Shown: one piece after another, positions 50,418 to 58,119 of the stretch
Layout of the letters: every line of letters starts with the position of its first letter
How positions within the stretch are numbered: position 1 is the stretch's first letter
From: Microbacterium mangrovi
Lineage (GTDB): Bacteria > Actinomycetota > Actinomycetes > Actinomycetales > Microbacteriaceae
DNA length: 64,000 bases
Assembly (NCBI RefSeq): GCF_000802305.1
Contig: NZ_JTDK01000001.1
Span: 248,001 to 312,000, forward strand
Direction: 5' to 3'
The notes under the pieces: model-generated
Databases searched by the model: none
The model's input: only the letters and a program-made list of their open reading frames with translations
Told to the model about the DNA's origin: nothing
Translations under genes and position numbers: made by a program

Positions 50418-51446
50418 TCAGTGGATGTCGTGGCCGTGGCGCACGACGCGGGTGGGGGCGGGTCGGTCGACGACGAGCTGTGCGATCGTCGGGACGTCGA
50501 ACTCGAGACGCGTCGGGCTCGTGGCCGTCACGTCCGAGGAGATGTCGGGGATGCCGAGCATCCGGGCACCCGAGGCGGTGGCGATGCGCCAGCAGCGCTC
50601 GAGGTCGGCGTCGGTGATGGCGCCGGTGCGGTAGCCGAGCAGGTGGGCCCGATCGACCATGGAGCCGGTGCCGAAGGGGCTCCAGCTGTCGCGCACGCCG
50701 TCGGAGCCGGCCGCGATCTGGACGCCGTGCGATTCGAGCAGGGCGAGGTCGGGCACCGGGTCGGGGCCGAGCGCGCAGGTGGCGATCCAGATCCGCGCGT
50801 CGGCGACGGCATCCAGCGTCTCGCGCAGGCTCGGCAGGGAGCTGTCGCACAGGGCGAAGGCGTGCGGGATGGTGACGTGTCCCTGCATCCCGGCCGCGAC
50901 GGTGCGCGCCGCGATCTCGCGGATCTCGGCGAGGCCCTCCTCGCCGCCGTCGTGCAGGTGGATGTCGACGTCGCGGGAGGCGGCCTGCGCCATGCCGAAC
51001 ACCGCGTCGAGGTGGCCGTGCAGGTCGTGCTCGAGTCCGATCGGGTCGATGCCGCCGACGATGTCGGCGCCCGCGGTGAGGGATGCCGCCATGAGGTCGA
51101 CGGTGCCGGGGTTGGTGAGCATGCCGAACTGGGGGAAGCTGACGATCTGCACGTCCAGGGTGGGGATGCGCTCGGCCGCGGCGCGCACGCCCTCCACGTT
51201 CGCGAGTCCGACCTCGGTGCCGACGTCGACGTGGGCGCGCATGGCGAGGGTGCCGTTGCGGTGCGCGTGGCTGAGCAGTGCGAAGGCGCGCTCCTCGACG
51301 GAGTGGGTGTACTCGCTCAGCGCCTTGATGTTGTTGCCGATGAGGTCTGCGAGGGTCTCGGCGGGGCGGCGGGACATCCACGGGTCGGACCAGCTCGACT
51401 TGTCGGGGTGGATGTGCGCATCGACGAGCCCGGCGGTGAGGAGCAT
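50418..51446 (-). CDS. Cytosine-deaminase-like amidohydrolase, cassette 1
   Basis: 342 residues from ATG 51446 (MLLTAGLVDAHIHPDKSSW), preceded by AGAAAGGG; an upstream in-frame start at 51500 lacks a site. Motif HIHPDK supplies the first metal histidines. MRAHVDVGTE, the pair DIHLHDGGEEG, IPHAFAL and AAGSDGVRDSWSPFGTGSM follow the cytosine deaminase/N-isopropylammelide hydrolase pattern. It probably hydrolyses an amino or amide group on an N-heterocycle imported by the cassette. First gene of the operon; operators lie just upstream. Confidence 0.88.
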   Translation of the reverse strand: MLLTAGLVDAHIHPDKSSWSDPWMSRRPAETLADLIGNNIKALSEYTHSVEERAFALLSHAHRNGTLAMRAHVDVGTEVGLANVEGVRAAAERIPTLDVQIVSFPQFGMLTNPGTVDLMAASLTAGADIVGGIDPIGLEHDLHGHLDAVFGMAQAASRDVDIHLHDGGEEGLAEIREIAARTVAAGMQGHVTIPHAFALCDSSLPSLRETLDAVADARIWIATCALGPDPVPDLALLESHGVQIAAGSDGVRDSWSPFGTGSMVDRAHLLGYRTGAITDADLERCWRIATASGARMLGIPDISSDVTATSPTRLEFDVPTIAQLVVDRPAPTRVVRHGHDIH

Positions 51447-51499
51447 GGGAGACCCTTTCTCGGCTTCGGTGCCGATTTCTGTGTGTTCGTCGCTGAACA

Positions 51500-51526
51500 T
51501 CAGATGTCTGACGTATGATCACCATA
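51500..51526. promoter_or_regulatory. Two palindromes between divergent deaminase and FCD-GntR genes
   Basis: CAGATGTCTG (51500-51509) and GTATGATCACCATAC (51512-51526, perfect 5-bp arms). They lie in the 98 bp between the divergent starts. Likely operator(s) of the FCD-GntR protein, controlling cassette 1 and itself. Confidence 0.6.
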
Positions 51527-51544
51527 CATCACTCAAGGACGAGA

Positions 51545-52243
51545 ATGGCAACCATGAAACCCATCGAGCGGAGATCGCTCGTAGACACAGTCGTCAGCGC
51601 GCTGCAGGCGCAGATCGCCTCGGGCGAGTGGGATGTGGACGACCGCATCCCCACCGAGGCCGAACTCGTCGCCCAGCTCGGCGTCAGCCGTTCGTCCGTG
51701 CGAGAGGGCGTCCGCTCACTCGTGCAGCTCGGACTGCTCGAGACCAGACAGGGCGACGGCACGTACGTCGTCGCGAAGGATCCCACCCAGGTGGCGCTGC
51801 GCCGCGCCCTCACCGGGGCGGACTCGCGCGAGGTCATGCGCGTGCGCCAGGCCCTCGACGCGCTCGCCGCCCGCGAGGCCGCCTTCAATCGCACCGAGGA
51901 CGACGTGGCCCACCTGACCGCGCAGCTGCGTGCCCGCACCGCCGCCGCCAAGCGGGGGGACGAGGTGGCGTTCACCCGCCACGACGTCGCCTTCCACATC
52001 GGCGTGGTCGCGGCATCCCACAACGCGCTCCTCGCCGGGATCTACGCCAGCTTCGACGCCTCGCTGCACGCCGCGGTGCTCAGCAACGCGGCACCCTCGA
52101 TGGCGATCGACGGCACGCCCGCCGACGAGCACGAGGCGCTCCTGCGGGCGATCGCGGACGGCGAGCCGGATGCCGCCGGCGCCGCGGCCCTCGCGGTCGT
52201 GGTGCGCAGCGAGCAGCTCATGGAGGGCGGCGGCCTCCACTGA
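51545..52243 (+). CDS. FCD-domain GntR (FadR-type) regulator of cassette 1
   Basis: 232 residues from ATG 51545; a longer start at 51515 would run through the operator. Winged helix: SLVDTVVSALQAQIASGEWD, PTEAELVAQLGVSRSSVREG, wing TRQGDGTYVV. The FCD domain has the metal-ligand His/Asp pattern (FTRHDVAFHIGVVAASHN). Divergently transcribed from cassette 1, so it is the natural repressor, responding to the imported acid or amide. Confidence 0.92.
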   Translation: MATMKPIERRSLVDTVVSALQAQIASGEWDVDDRIPTEAELVAQLGVSRSSVREGVRSLVQLGLLETRQGDGTYVVAKDPTQVALRRALTGADSREVMRVRQALDALAAREAAFNRTEDDVAHLTAQLRARTAAAKRGDEVAFTRHDVAFHIGVVAASHNALLAGIYASFDASLHAAVLSNAAPSMAIDGTPADEHEALLRAIADGEPDAAGAAALAVVVRSEQLMEGGGLH

Positions 52244-52257
52244 TCCGCGCTCCCGCG

Positions 52258-52277
52258 CCCTGAGCCCGTCGAAGGGC
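52258..52277. repeat. REP-like half element
   Basis: CCCTGAGCCCGTCGAAGGGC, one unit of the CCTGAGC(C/T)GTCGAAGG family that forms the full palindrome at 52880-52943. It lies just after the FCD-GntR gene. The rest of 52244-52419 shows no gene. Confidence 0.6.
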
Positions 52278-52419
52278 CGCTCAGGCGGGCGGGAGCAGAG
52301 GCCGTGCGGGCAGCGGGGACGAGTAGACGACGCTCGTCGTGACGCTGCCGAGCGTGCCGATCCGGGGACTCCGTGGATCTGCCCTTCAGTTCGCCGTCTG
52401 CCGCCAATAGTGTTCGAGC

Positions 52420-52863
52420 ATGACAATCGCCGCCGTCTCCACCGACCGCCTGATCGCCCACTTCGCCGCCAAGCTCGAGTTCGAGACGGATGCCTCGGAC
52501 GTCTTCGCCGCCCAGCAGGCGGGGGAGCGCTTCGTGCTGATCGACTCGCGCGGCGACGCGCCGTGGGCGCAGGGCCGCATCGTCGGCGCGCGGCATCTGC
52601 CGACCGCGCAGATCGCCGCCCGGGCACCGGAGGAGATCCCGCTGGACGTGCCGGTCGTGACGTACTGCTGGGGCCCGGGGTGCAACGGCTCGACGCGTGC
52701 CGCCCTGGAGTTCGCGAAGCTCGGTTACCAGGTCAAGGAGATGATCGGCGGGTTCGAGTACTGGGCCCGCGAGGGATACCCGGTCGAGGATGCCGCAGGA
52801 CCCGTCGTGCGCGCCACCGACCCCCTGACCGCCCCGGTCGACGGCATCACCTGCGACTGCTGA
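52420..52863 (+). CDS. Rhodanese-domain protein
   Basis: 147 residues from ATG 52420. Single rhodanese domain: FVLIDSRGDAPWAQGRIVGA, active loop VTYCWGPGCNGSTRAAL with catalytic Cys in CWGPGC, then IGGFEYWAREGYPV. The loop is longer than the usual six residues, and two more Cys end the protein (CDC). Probably transfers sulfane sulfur or reduces a small substrate in the cytoplasm. Stand-alone. Convergent with ppk2 across a strong palindrome. Confidence 0.9.
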   Translation: MTIAAVSTDRLIAHFAAKLEFETDASDVFAAQQAGERFVLIDSRGDAPWAQGRIVGARHLPTAQIAARAPEEIPLDVPVVTYCWGPGCNGSTRAALEFAKLGYQVKEMIGGFEYWAREGYPVEDAAGPVVRATDPLTAPVDGITCDC

Positions 52864-52879
52864 CCCCGGAGCCCGTGCG

Positions 52880-52943
52880 CTTCGACAGGCTCAGCGCACT
52901 CCCGCGCCCTGAGCCGCGCTCCCGCGCCCTGAGCCTGTCGAAG
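52880..52943. repeat. REP-like palindrome with a perfect 15-bp stem
   Basis: CTTCGACAGGCTCAG (52880-52894) pairs with CTGAGCCTGTCGAAG (52929-52943). In the loop, CCCGCGCCCTGAGCC occurs twice, 20 bp apart (52901 and 52921). This is the common Microbacteriaceae intergenic element. Between convergent rhodanese and ppk2 genes it should act as a bidirectional terminator. Confidence 0.75.
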
Positions 52944-52959
52944 GGCAGTCCCCGCCGGG

Positions 52960-53814
52960 TCAGCTGCGCCGGATCGGGATGGGCCCGTGATCGGTCGCCG
53001 CGGCTTCGGCCGCGGCGGCCGCCTCCAGGTCCGCGGCGACATCGGGCACGTAGTTCGACTCCTCCATCGGCGGCCGCAGGTATCCGCCCGCGGCCGGGCG
53101 CGGCGGGATGTCCACGGCCGGGCGGTCGAGCAGCGTGTACGGGACCTGCGAGAGCAGGTGCGCGATCATGTTGATCCGCCCGCGGCGCTTGTCTTCGTTG
53201 TCGACCTCGAACCACGGCGCCTCGGGGATGTCGGTGCGCGCGATCATGGCGTCCTTGGCGCGGGAGTAGTCCTCCCACTTGGTGATCGACAGCAGGTCGT
53301 TGGGGCTCAGCTTCCACCGGCGCATGTGGTCGTCGGCGCGGGACCGGAAGCGGTTCTCCTGCTCGATGTCCGACACGCTGAACCAGTACTTCAGCAGGAG
53401 GATGCCGTCTTCCACGAGCATCCGCTCGAAGGTGGGCACCTGGTGCAGGAACCGCTCGTACTGCGCGTCGGTGCAGTACCCCATGACGCGCTCGACCCCG
53501 GCGCGGTTGTACCAGGAGCGGTCCATCAGCACGATCTCGCCCGCCGCCGGCAGGTGCGGCACGTAGCGCTGGAAGTACCACTGGGTGCGCTCGCGCTCGG
53601 TGGGCGACGGCAGCGCGACGATGCGCGTGACGCGCGGATTCAGGTACTCCGTGACGCGCTTGATCGTGGATCCCTTGCCCGCGGCATCCCGCCCCTCGAA
53701 GATCACCACGACGCGGGCTCCGGATGCCTGGACCCAGGCCTGCATGTCGACCAGGCCGCTTTGCAGGCGCTTCAGTTCGTGCTCGTAGAGGTGCTTGTCC
53801 AGACGCTTGCCCAT
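52960..53814 (-). CDS. ppk2: Polyphosphate kinase 2
   Basis: 284 residues. PPK2 family: Walker A FEGRDAAGKGSTIKRVTEYL, then PTERERTQWYFQRYVPHLPA, the lid EIVLMDRSWYNRAGVE and IEQENRFRSRADDHMRRWKLS. Transfers phosphate from polyphosphate to nucleoside di- or monophosphates in the cytoplasm. One-domain enzyme of usual length plus an Ala/Glu-rich C-terminal tail of about 40 residues. Isolated from other phosphate genes. Start MGKRLDKHLYEHEL. Confidence 0.93.
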   Translation of the reverse strand: MGKRLDKHLYEHELKRLQSGLVDMQAWVQASGARVVVIFEGRDAAGKGSTIKRVTEYLNPRVTRIVALPSPTERERTQWYFQRYVPHLPAAGEIVLMDRSWYNRAGVERVMGYCTDAQYERFLHQVPTFERMLVEDGILLLKYWFSVSDIEQENRFRSRADDHMRRWKLSPNDLLSITKWEDYSRAKDAMIARTDIPEAPWFEVDNEDKRRGRINMIAHLLSQVPYTLLDRPAVDIPPRPAAGGYLRPPMEESNYVPDVAADLEAAAAAEAAATDHGPIPIRRS

Positions 53815-53876
53815 GGGGTCAGGATGTCACAGGAGAGGGGCCACTTGGGGTGCCCTGCCATCTTCGCGGCGCGGTG

Positions 53877-53923
53877 CACGGTTTTCGACGATCACTACTC
53901 AATTTCGCCCGATCCGCACTCAA
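53877..53923 (+). promoter_or_regulatory. Phased ACTCAA element, copy C
   Basis: CACGGTT at 53877, ACTCAA at 53897 and 53918, with spacings of 20 and 21 nt as in copy B. It lies 62 nt outside the ppk2 start, divergent from it, and about 90 nt before the orphan gene at 54012. The 25 bases before and including the first ACTCAA are very similar to copy A. Confidence 0.55.
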
Positions 53924-54011
53924 TGCCTAGGAACTCGGAGAATTGCGCGCGCCGCCTGGGGAGAGTGGAACTCGCTACATCGCCAGTCCCGTCCGATGAA
54001 AGGAATGGCCA

Positions 54012-54407
54012 ATGGCATGGACGACGAACCACATTCAGCCGACGTGGCAGGCAACTGAAACGTTCGGGACGCAACGCGACACTCAAACGTGGAGTAGGAC
54101 GAGGGTCATGAAGGGCGCGGTGCAGTTTCGCCTGACCGACGTGTCCGGCTCCTCGGGGAGGCGATGGAATCACATCTCCTTCGAGGTGTGGCTAATCGAC
54201 GCCAGCACTGGTGCCAGCTACGGCTCGGCCGTGCTCAGTAAACGGTGGGGTGTCGCGACCGCGTACAAGACAGTTGGCTTCGTGCCGAACGGCAGATCCG
54301 TAAGGCTCCGCACGCGTCTGAACATCTTTGACGACAGCCTCGGCAGCATGGAAGTGTCTGGGACATGGGCGGGAGATATCCGCTGGGACAACTCGAACGC
54401 GTCCTGA
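54012..54407 (+). CDS. Orphan hypothetical protein
   Basis: 131 residues. AAAGGA at 53999-54004 sits 7 nt before the ATG, supporting translation; ATGs at 54005 and 54017 are in other frames. Sequence is rich in Trp, Thr, Ser and Arg with beta-strand patterns (VMKGAVQFRLTDVSG; FEVWLIDASTGASYGSAVL; SMEVSGTWAGDIRWDN). It suggests a small all-beta sandwich. No signal peptide or membrane helix. I recognise no family. GC and codon choice are lower than in neighbours, suggesting transfer. The lipoprotein gene follows after 27 nt. Confidence 0.65.
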   Translation: MAWTTNHIQPTWQATETFGTQRDTQTWSRTRVMKGAVQFRLTDVSGSSGRRWNHISFEVWLIDASTGASYGSAVLSKRWGVATAYKTVGFVPNGRSVRLRTRLNIFDDSLGSMEVSGTWAGDIRWDNSNAS

Positions 54408-54434
54408 CCGGCCATCCTCGGAGAAAGTGTTCCC

Positions 54435-54791
54435 ATGAATTTCACCGTGAAACTCGTAGCAGCCCTCGCGGGCTCCACGCTCGTACTCGGCGCACTCGCC
54501 GGGTGCGCTGCGCAAGCCCCGCGGGCGGCATCCACCGCGTCTGCCGCCGCTCAGGACTCGTTCTCGCTGCCGTCGCCGTCGCCGCTGACCGAACTTCCGG
54601 AGTGGGCACGGGACACGGTGTGGATCGTCTACCCGAAAGGGCTCACCTGCTCGGGCACCGAAGGCTGCCCGAACGACTATCGCGCCGCGTTCGGTGAGCC
54701 CGGCCCCGTACTTCCAGAGGGCGTCAGGGAGTATGACCCGGCCACGGACTGGCTTCCGTCGATGCCGAAAGCATTCGCTCCCAAGTCGTAG
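54435..54791 (+). CDS. Small lipoprotein
   Basis: 118 residues. Signal peptide with lipobox LGALAGCAAQ; lipidated Cys near residue 23. The mature part is a Ser/Ala/Pro linker and a short domain with two Cys (KGLTCSGTEGCPNDYRAAFG) that could form a disulfide. Anchored on the outer face of the membrane. No known family. It may be co-transcribed with the preceding orphan gene. Confidence 0.7.
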   Translation: MNFTVKLVAALAGSTLVLGALAGCAAQAPRAASTASAAAQDSFSLPSPSPLTELPEWARDTVWIVYPKGLTCSGTEGCPNDYRAAFGEPGPVLPEGVREYDPATDWLPSMPKAFAPKS

Positions 54792-54812
54792 CCTGGCCCT
54801 CGGCTCGAAAGG

Positions 54813-55025
54813 TCACAGGGCCAGGTGCAGCCGCAGAGCCTCGTCGATCTCTCCGAGCAGCTCCGCCTGAACCCATCCGACGATCCCCCTCCTGGTGGCG
54901 ACGGCAACGCTGCGCAGGTGTCGTGCCGCGGCGATCTGTCGGTGATCGCTGCCCTTCGGGGAGACATCCTCCGCGATCCGCAACACCGCGACGGGACGAG
55001 GTGAACCCGCCCGGCGACGTGTGTA
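54813..55025 (-). pseudogene. MazF/PemK-like toxin remnant
   Basis: A 71-codon frame without ATG or usable ribosome-binding site, bounded by in-frame stops. Its C-terminal half (GIVGWVQAELLGEIDEALRL, then HLAL and stop) resembles the C-terminus of MazF/PemK mRNA interferases, in which VG-x-V-x2-L-x2-E-[IV]-D-x2-LR-x2-L-x-L is recurrent. The N-terminal strands and catalytic Arg/Thr region are missing and no antitoxin gene is adjacent. Read as an eroded 3' fragment; the family assignment is by eye. Confidence 0.4.
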
Positions 55026-55077
55026 TCACCGGACGGCGGGCATCCCTCTTCCCAGCGAGCACATCGGGAGGTGCATC

Positions 55078-55359
55078 ATGACCACAGCAATCGAGGCGGG
55101 AGCCGTGCACGATGCCAAGGCATCCGCGTCCGTGCATCCCGCCGATCCCGCGGCCCTGCCGCGCAAGAGCAGCGACCGGGCCATGATCTGGCTGGCCCTC
55201 ATCATTGGTGTGCTCGTGGTGGCGCTCGCGAGCATCGCCGCTGCGGTCACGCTGATCCTCACCGGCCACTCGGACTTCGCCAACGGTGCGTGGCCGATCG
55301 CGACCGCCGCGGTCGCCGGTGTCGTCGGCCTGTTCGCGAAGAGCCCGACCGCCGACTGA
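55078..55359 (+). CDS. Small membrane protein
   Basis: 93 residues from ATG 55078 with GGGAGG 7 nt upstream. Two hydrophobic segments: WLALIIGVLVVALASIAAAV and WPIATAAVAGVVGLFA. The N-terminal 35 residues are polar. No motif of a known family. It may be an accessory or regulatory peptide. Stands between the accessory stretch and cassette 2; end is 30 nt before a candidate promoter. Confidence 0.7.
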   Translation: MTTAIEAGAVHDAKASASVHPADPAALPRKSSDRAMIWLALIIGVLVVALASIAAAVTLILTGHSDFANGAWPIATAAVAGVVGLFAKSPTAD

Positions 55360-55388
55360 CCTCGCTCGAAATCGAATAGTCAGTGCCA

Positions 55389-55418
55389 TTGACAGATCCT
55401 CTGCGGATCCTGCACACT
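55389..55418 (+). promoter_or_regulatory. Candidate promoter and operator of cassette 2
   Basis: TTGACA (55389-55394), an 18-nt spacer and CACACT (55413-55418). The spacer contains GATCC-TCTGC-GGATC (55395-55409), a perfect 5-bp inverted repeat that a repressor could use. The amidohydrolase ATG is 36 nt downstream. The -10 match is poor. Confidence 0.45.
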
Positions 55419-55453
55419 GGTCTGGGCTCACCGCCGAGACCGGAAGGAAACGC

Positions 55454-57067
55454 ATGTCGAGGCACATCATCACGGGCGCACGGATCTTCACCGCCGACCA
55501 GCGCAGGTACGCCGACGCGCTCGTCGTCGACGGCGACCGGTTCCTGTACGTCGGCGACGCCGACACGGCACGGCGGGTGGCCGGGCCGGATGCCTCGACC
55601 GAAGACCTGGGCGGCGCGCTCGTGCTCCCCGGCTTCGTCGATGCGCACGCGCACGTCGTGGGCACCGGCGAGGTGGCATCCTTCGTGGACCTGTGGGGAG
55701 CGGACGACCTCGCCGAGGTGCAGCGCCGGATCGCCGCCGGCTCCGCGGCCGACCCCGAGGCACCGCGCGTCCGTGCGCACGGCTTCCAGCACGGCGCCGT
55801 GCCGGGCGGCATCCCGCACCGGGCGCAGCTCGACACGATCGTGCCCGACCGCCCCGTCTACGTGCAGGCGTACGACTTCCACTCGATCTGGCTGAACACC
55901 GCCGCGCTCGCCGAGTGCGGCATCACCGACGAGACCCCGAATCCTCCCGGCGGCACGATCCACCGCGACGCCGACGGCACCGCGACGGGCTACATCGACG
56001 AGACCGCGATGCACCGGTACGTGTGGCCGTTCCTCGACGGCACGACGACGGATGCCTCCCGGGATGCCGACCTGCAGGCCGTGCTCGCCGGCTACCGCGA
56101 GCGGGGCGTCACCGCCGCGACCGACATGGCGATGAACGCCGACGACCTCGCCGCCCTCCGCCGCGCGGAGCAGAACGGCACCCTGACCGTGCGCGTCGCC
56201 GCGCACTGGCGCGTGCAGCCCACCGGGAACGAGGCCGACAACCTCGCCCAGGTCGAGAACGTGAAGACCCTCGCCGCCGCGCAGGGCAGCGACCTGCTGC
56301 GGGTCATCGGCATCAAGGTCATGATCGACGGGACCGTCGACGGCTGCACCGCGGCGATCGGCTTCCCCTACGCCGACGGCACGAGCGCCGACCCGATCTG
56401 GAGCCTCGACGAACTCGCCCCCGTCGTGATCGCCGCGGATGCCGCCGGCCTGCAGGTCGCGATGCACGCGATCGGCGACGAGGCCGTGCGCATCGGCATC
56501 GCCGCGGTCGAGGCGGCCGTCGCCGCGAACGGCCCGATCTCGCGCCGGCACCGCATCGAGCATCTCGAGGTCGTCGACCGGGCCGACATCGACCGGCTCG
56601 CCGCCCTCGGCATCACCGCCAGCATGCAGCCCGTCCACGCCGATCCGGCCATCCAGGACAACTGGCGCGAGAAGCTCGGCGACCCGGCCCGCATCGACTA
56701 CGGATTCCCGTGGACCGAGATGACCGATGCCGGCGCTCCGCTGGCATTCGGCACCGATTCGCCGACGTCCGACTACGACCCCCTGCCCAACATGTTCGTC
56801 GCCGCGACCCGGCGCTCGGCCCTCGACCCGTCGCTGCCGGCCAACACGCCGCGCTTCGCGGTACCGCTAATCCAGTCCATCGAGCACGCCACCCGGGATG
56901 CCGCCCGCGCCAGTCGCGCGGAAGACCGGTACGGGCGCATCGCCGCCGGTCTGTGCGCCGACTTCATCGTGCTGGATCGCGATGTCACGCAGCTCGACCC
57001 CGAAGAGCTGCTGCAGGCATCCGTCGTCCGCACCGTGCTGGGAGGCGAGACCATCCACACCCGCTGA
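55454..57067 (+). CDS. YtcJ-like amidohydrolase, cassette 2
   Basis: 537 residues from ATG 55454 (GAAGGAA upstream). Metal motifs of the amidohydrolase-3/YtcJ group: GFVDAHAHVVG, GIKVMIDGTVDG with the carboxylated Lys, QVAMHAIGDEAV, RHRIEHLEVV and FGTDSPTSDY. Length fits the family. It hydrolyses an amide, carbamate or formyl-type bond; the substrate is unknown. First gene of cassette 2, 47 nt ahead of the permease gene, so its product probably processes the imported compound. Confidence 0.92.
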   Translation: MSRHIITGARIFTADQRRYADALVVDGDRFLYVGDADTARRVAGPDASTEDLGGALVLPGFVDAHAHVVGTGEVASFVDLWGADDLAEVQRRIAAGSAADPEAPRVRAHGFQHGAVPGGIPHRAQLDTIVPDRPVYVQAYDFHSIWLNTAALAECGITDETPNPPGGTIHRDADGTATGYIDETAMHRYVWPFLDGTTTDASRDADLQAVLAGYRERGVTAATDMAMNADDLAALRRAEQNGTLTVRVAAHWRVQPTGNEADNLAQVENVKTLAAAQGSDLLRVIGIKVMIDGTVDGCTAAIGFPYADGTSADPIWSLDELAPVVIAADAAGLQVAMHAIGDEAVRIGIAAVEAAVAANGPISRRHRIEHLEVVDRADIDRLAALGITASMQPVHADPAIQDNWREKLGDPARIDYGFPWTEMTDAGAPLAFGTDSPTSDYDPLPNMFVAATRRSALDPSLPANTPRFAVPLIQSIEHATRDAARASRAEDRYGRIAAGLCADFIVLDRDVTQLDPEELLQASVVRTVLGGETIHTR

Positions 57068-57114
57068 GGGACACCCGACCCTCGGCATCAACGCAACAGC
57101 AAGGAGGCTGACGC

Positions 57115-58119
57115 GTGACCACAACCACCGTCATCGCGACCCGCAAAGCGCGGGGCGCGGGCGCCTGGCCGATGGTGAGATTCATCGGCGGGCGTCTCAT
57201 CGGCCTGATCGTGACGCTGCTCATCGCGAGCGTCGTCGTGTTCGGCGCCCTGTACGCGGCGCCCGGCTCGCCGCTGACCTTCCTCACCCACGGGCGCACC
57301 ATGACGCCCGAGGCGAAGGCGCAGATCGCCGCCGAGTACCACCTGGACGAGCCGATCTGGCAGCAGTACCTGCGCTGGCTCGGCGGCGCGATCCACGGCG
57401 ACTTCGGCACCTCGATCATCTACAACGTGCCCGTCTCGCAGATGATCGCGAACCGGGCGCCCATCACGATCCTGCTCGTCGTGATGTCGGCCGTCATCGT
57501 GCTCGTCGTCGGTCTCGCGATCGGCCTGTACGCGGGCCTGCGCCCCGGCTGGCTGTCGCGGTCCACGATCGCCGGCGCCACGGCCGTGATGGCGGTGCCC
57601 ACCTTCGTGGCCGCCGTCGTGCTCATCTCGGTGTTCGCGGTGTCGCTCGGCTGGTTCCCGGTGTTCGGGTCCGGCAAGGACGGGTGGGATGCCGTGTACC
57701 ACATGATCCTCCCGGCGATCGCGCTCGCGATCGCGTCGGTCGCGTTCGTCGCGCGCCTCGCCCAGGGCGCGATCCGGGCCGAGCTCGGCAGCGACCACGT
57801 GCAGACCGCGAAGAGCCGCGGCCTGCCCGGCAGCGTCATCGTGCGCCGCCATGTGATCCGCAACGCCGCCATGCCGGTGCTCACCGTCGCCGGCCTCACG
57901 ATCGCGGGCCTCATCGCCGGATCGGTCGTCGTCGAGCAGGTCTTCCAGCTCGGCGGCCTCGGTCAGCTGCTGATCGCGAGTGTGCAGCAGAAGGACTTCC
58001 CCGTCGTGCAGGCGATCTGTCTGCTGTACGTGGCGACCTTCATCGTCCTCAACACCCTCATCGACCTCGCCTACACGCTGCTGGATCCGCGCGTGTCCAC
58101 CGGAAGGAGCGCGTCATGA
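57115..58119 (+). CDS. ABC permease (DppB class), cassette 2
   Basis: 334 residues from GTG 57115 with AAGGAGG upstream. Six helices. LYAAPGSPLTFLT and the helix with AIHGDFGTSIIYNVPVSQMI match DppB-type permeases and the cassette-1 paralogue. The EAA loop lies near DHVQTAKSRGLPGSVIVRRH. Overlaps the next permease gene by 4 nt. Confidence 0.92.
   Translation: MTTTTVIATRKARGAGAWPMVRFIGGRLIGLIVTLLIASVVVFGALYAAPGSPLTFLTHGRTMTPEAKAQIAAEYHLDEPIWQQYLRWLGGAIHGDFGTSIIYNVPVSQMIANRAPITILLVVMSAVIVLVVGLAIGLYAGLRPGWLSRSTIAGATAVMAVPTFVAAVVLISVFAVSLGWFPVFGSGKDGWDAVYHMILPAIALAIASVAFVARLAQGAIRAELGSDHVQTAKSRGLPGSVIVRRHVIRNAAMPVLTVAGLTIAGLIAGSVVVEQVFQLGGLGQLLIASVQQKDFPVVQAICLLYVATFIVLNTLIDLAYTLLDPRVSTGRSAS

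Noticed and set aside
48042..51518. A 1158-codon plus-strand frame opposite cassette 1
   Set aside because: Low-complexity antisense with no recognisable domain; the cassette genes on the minus strand explain the DNA.
46897..51525. A 1542-codon minus-strand frame spanning the ABC cassette
   Set aside because: Only its last part coincides with the real DppC-like permease; the rest is an out-of-frame reading of the permease, lipoprotein and deaminase genes.
53895..54173. Minus-strand 92-codon frame opposite the orphan gene
   Set aside because: No RBS and it reads through the phased element; the plus-strand frame has AAAGGA in the right place.
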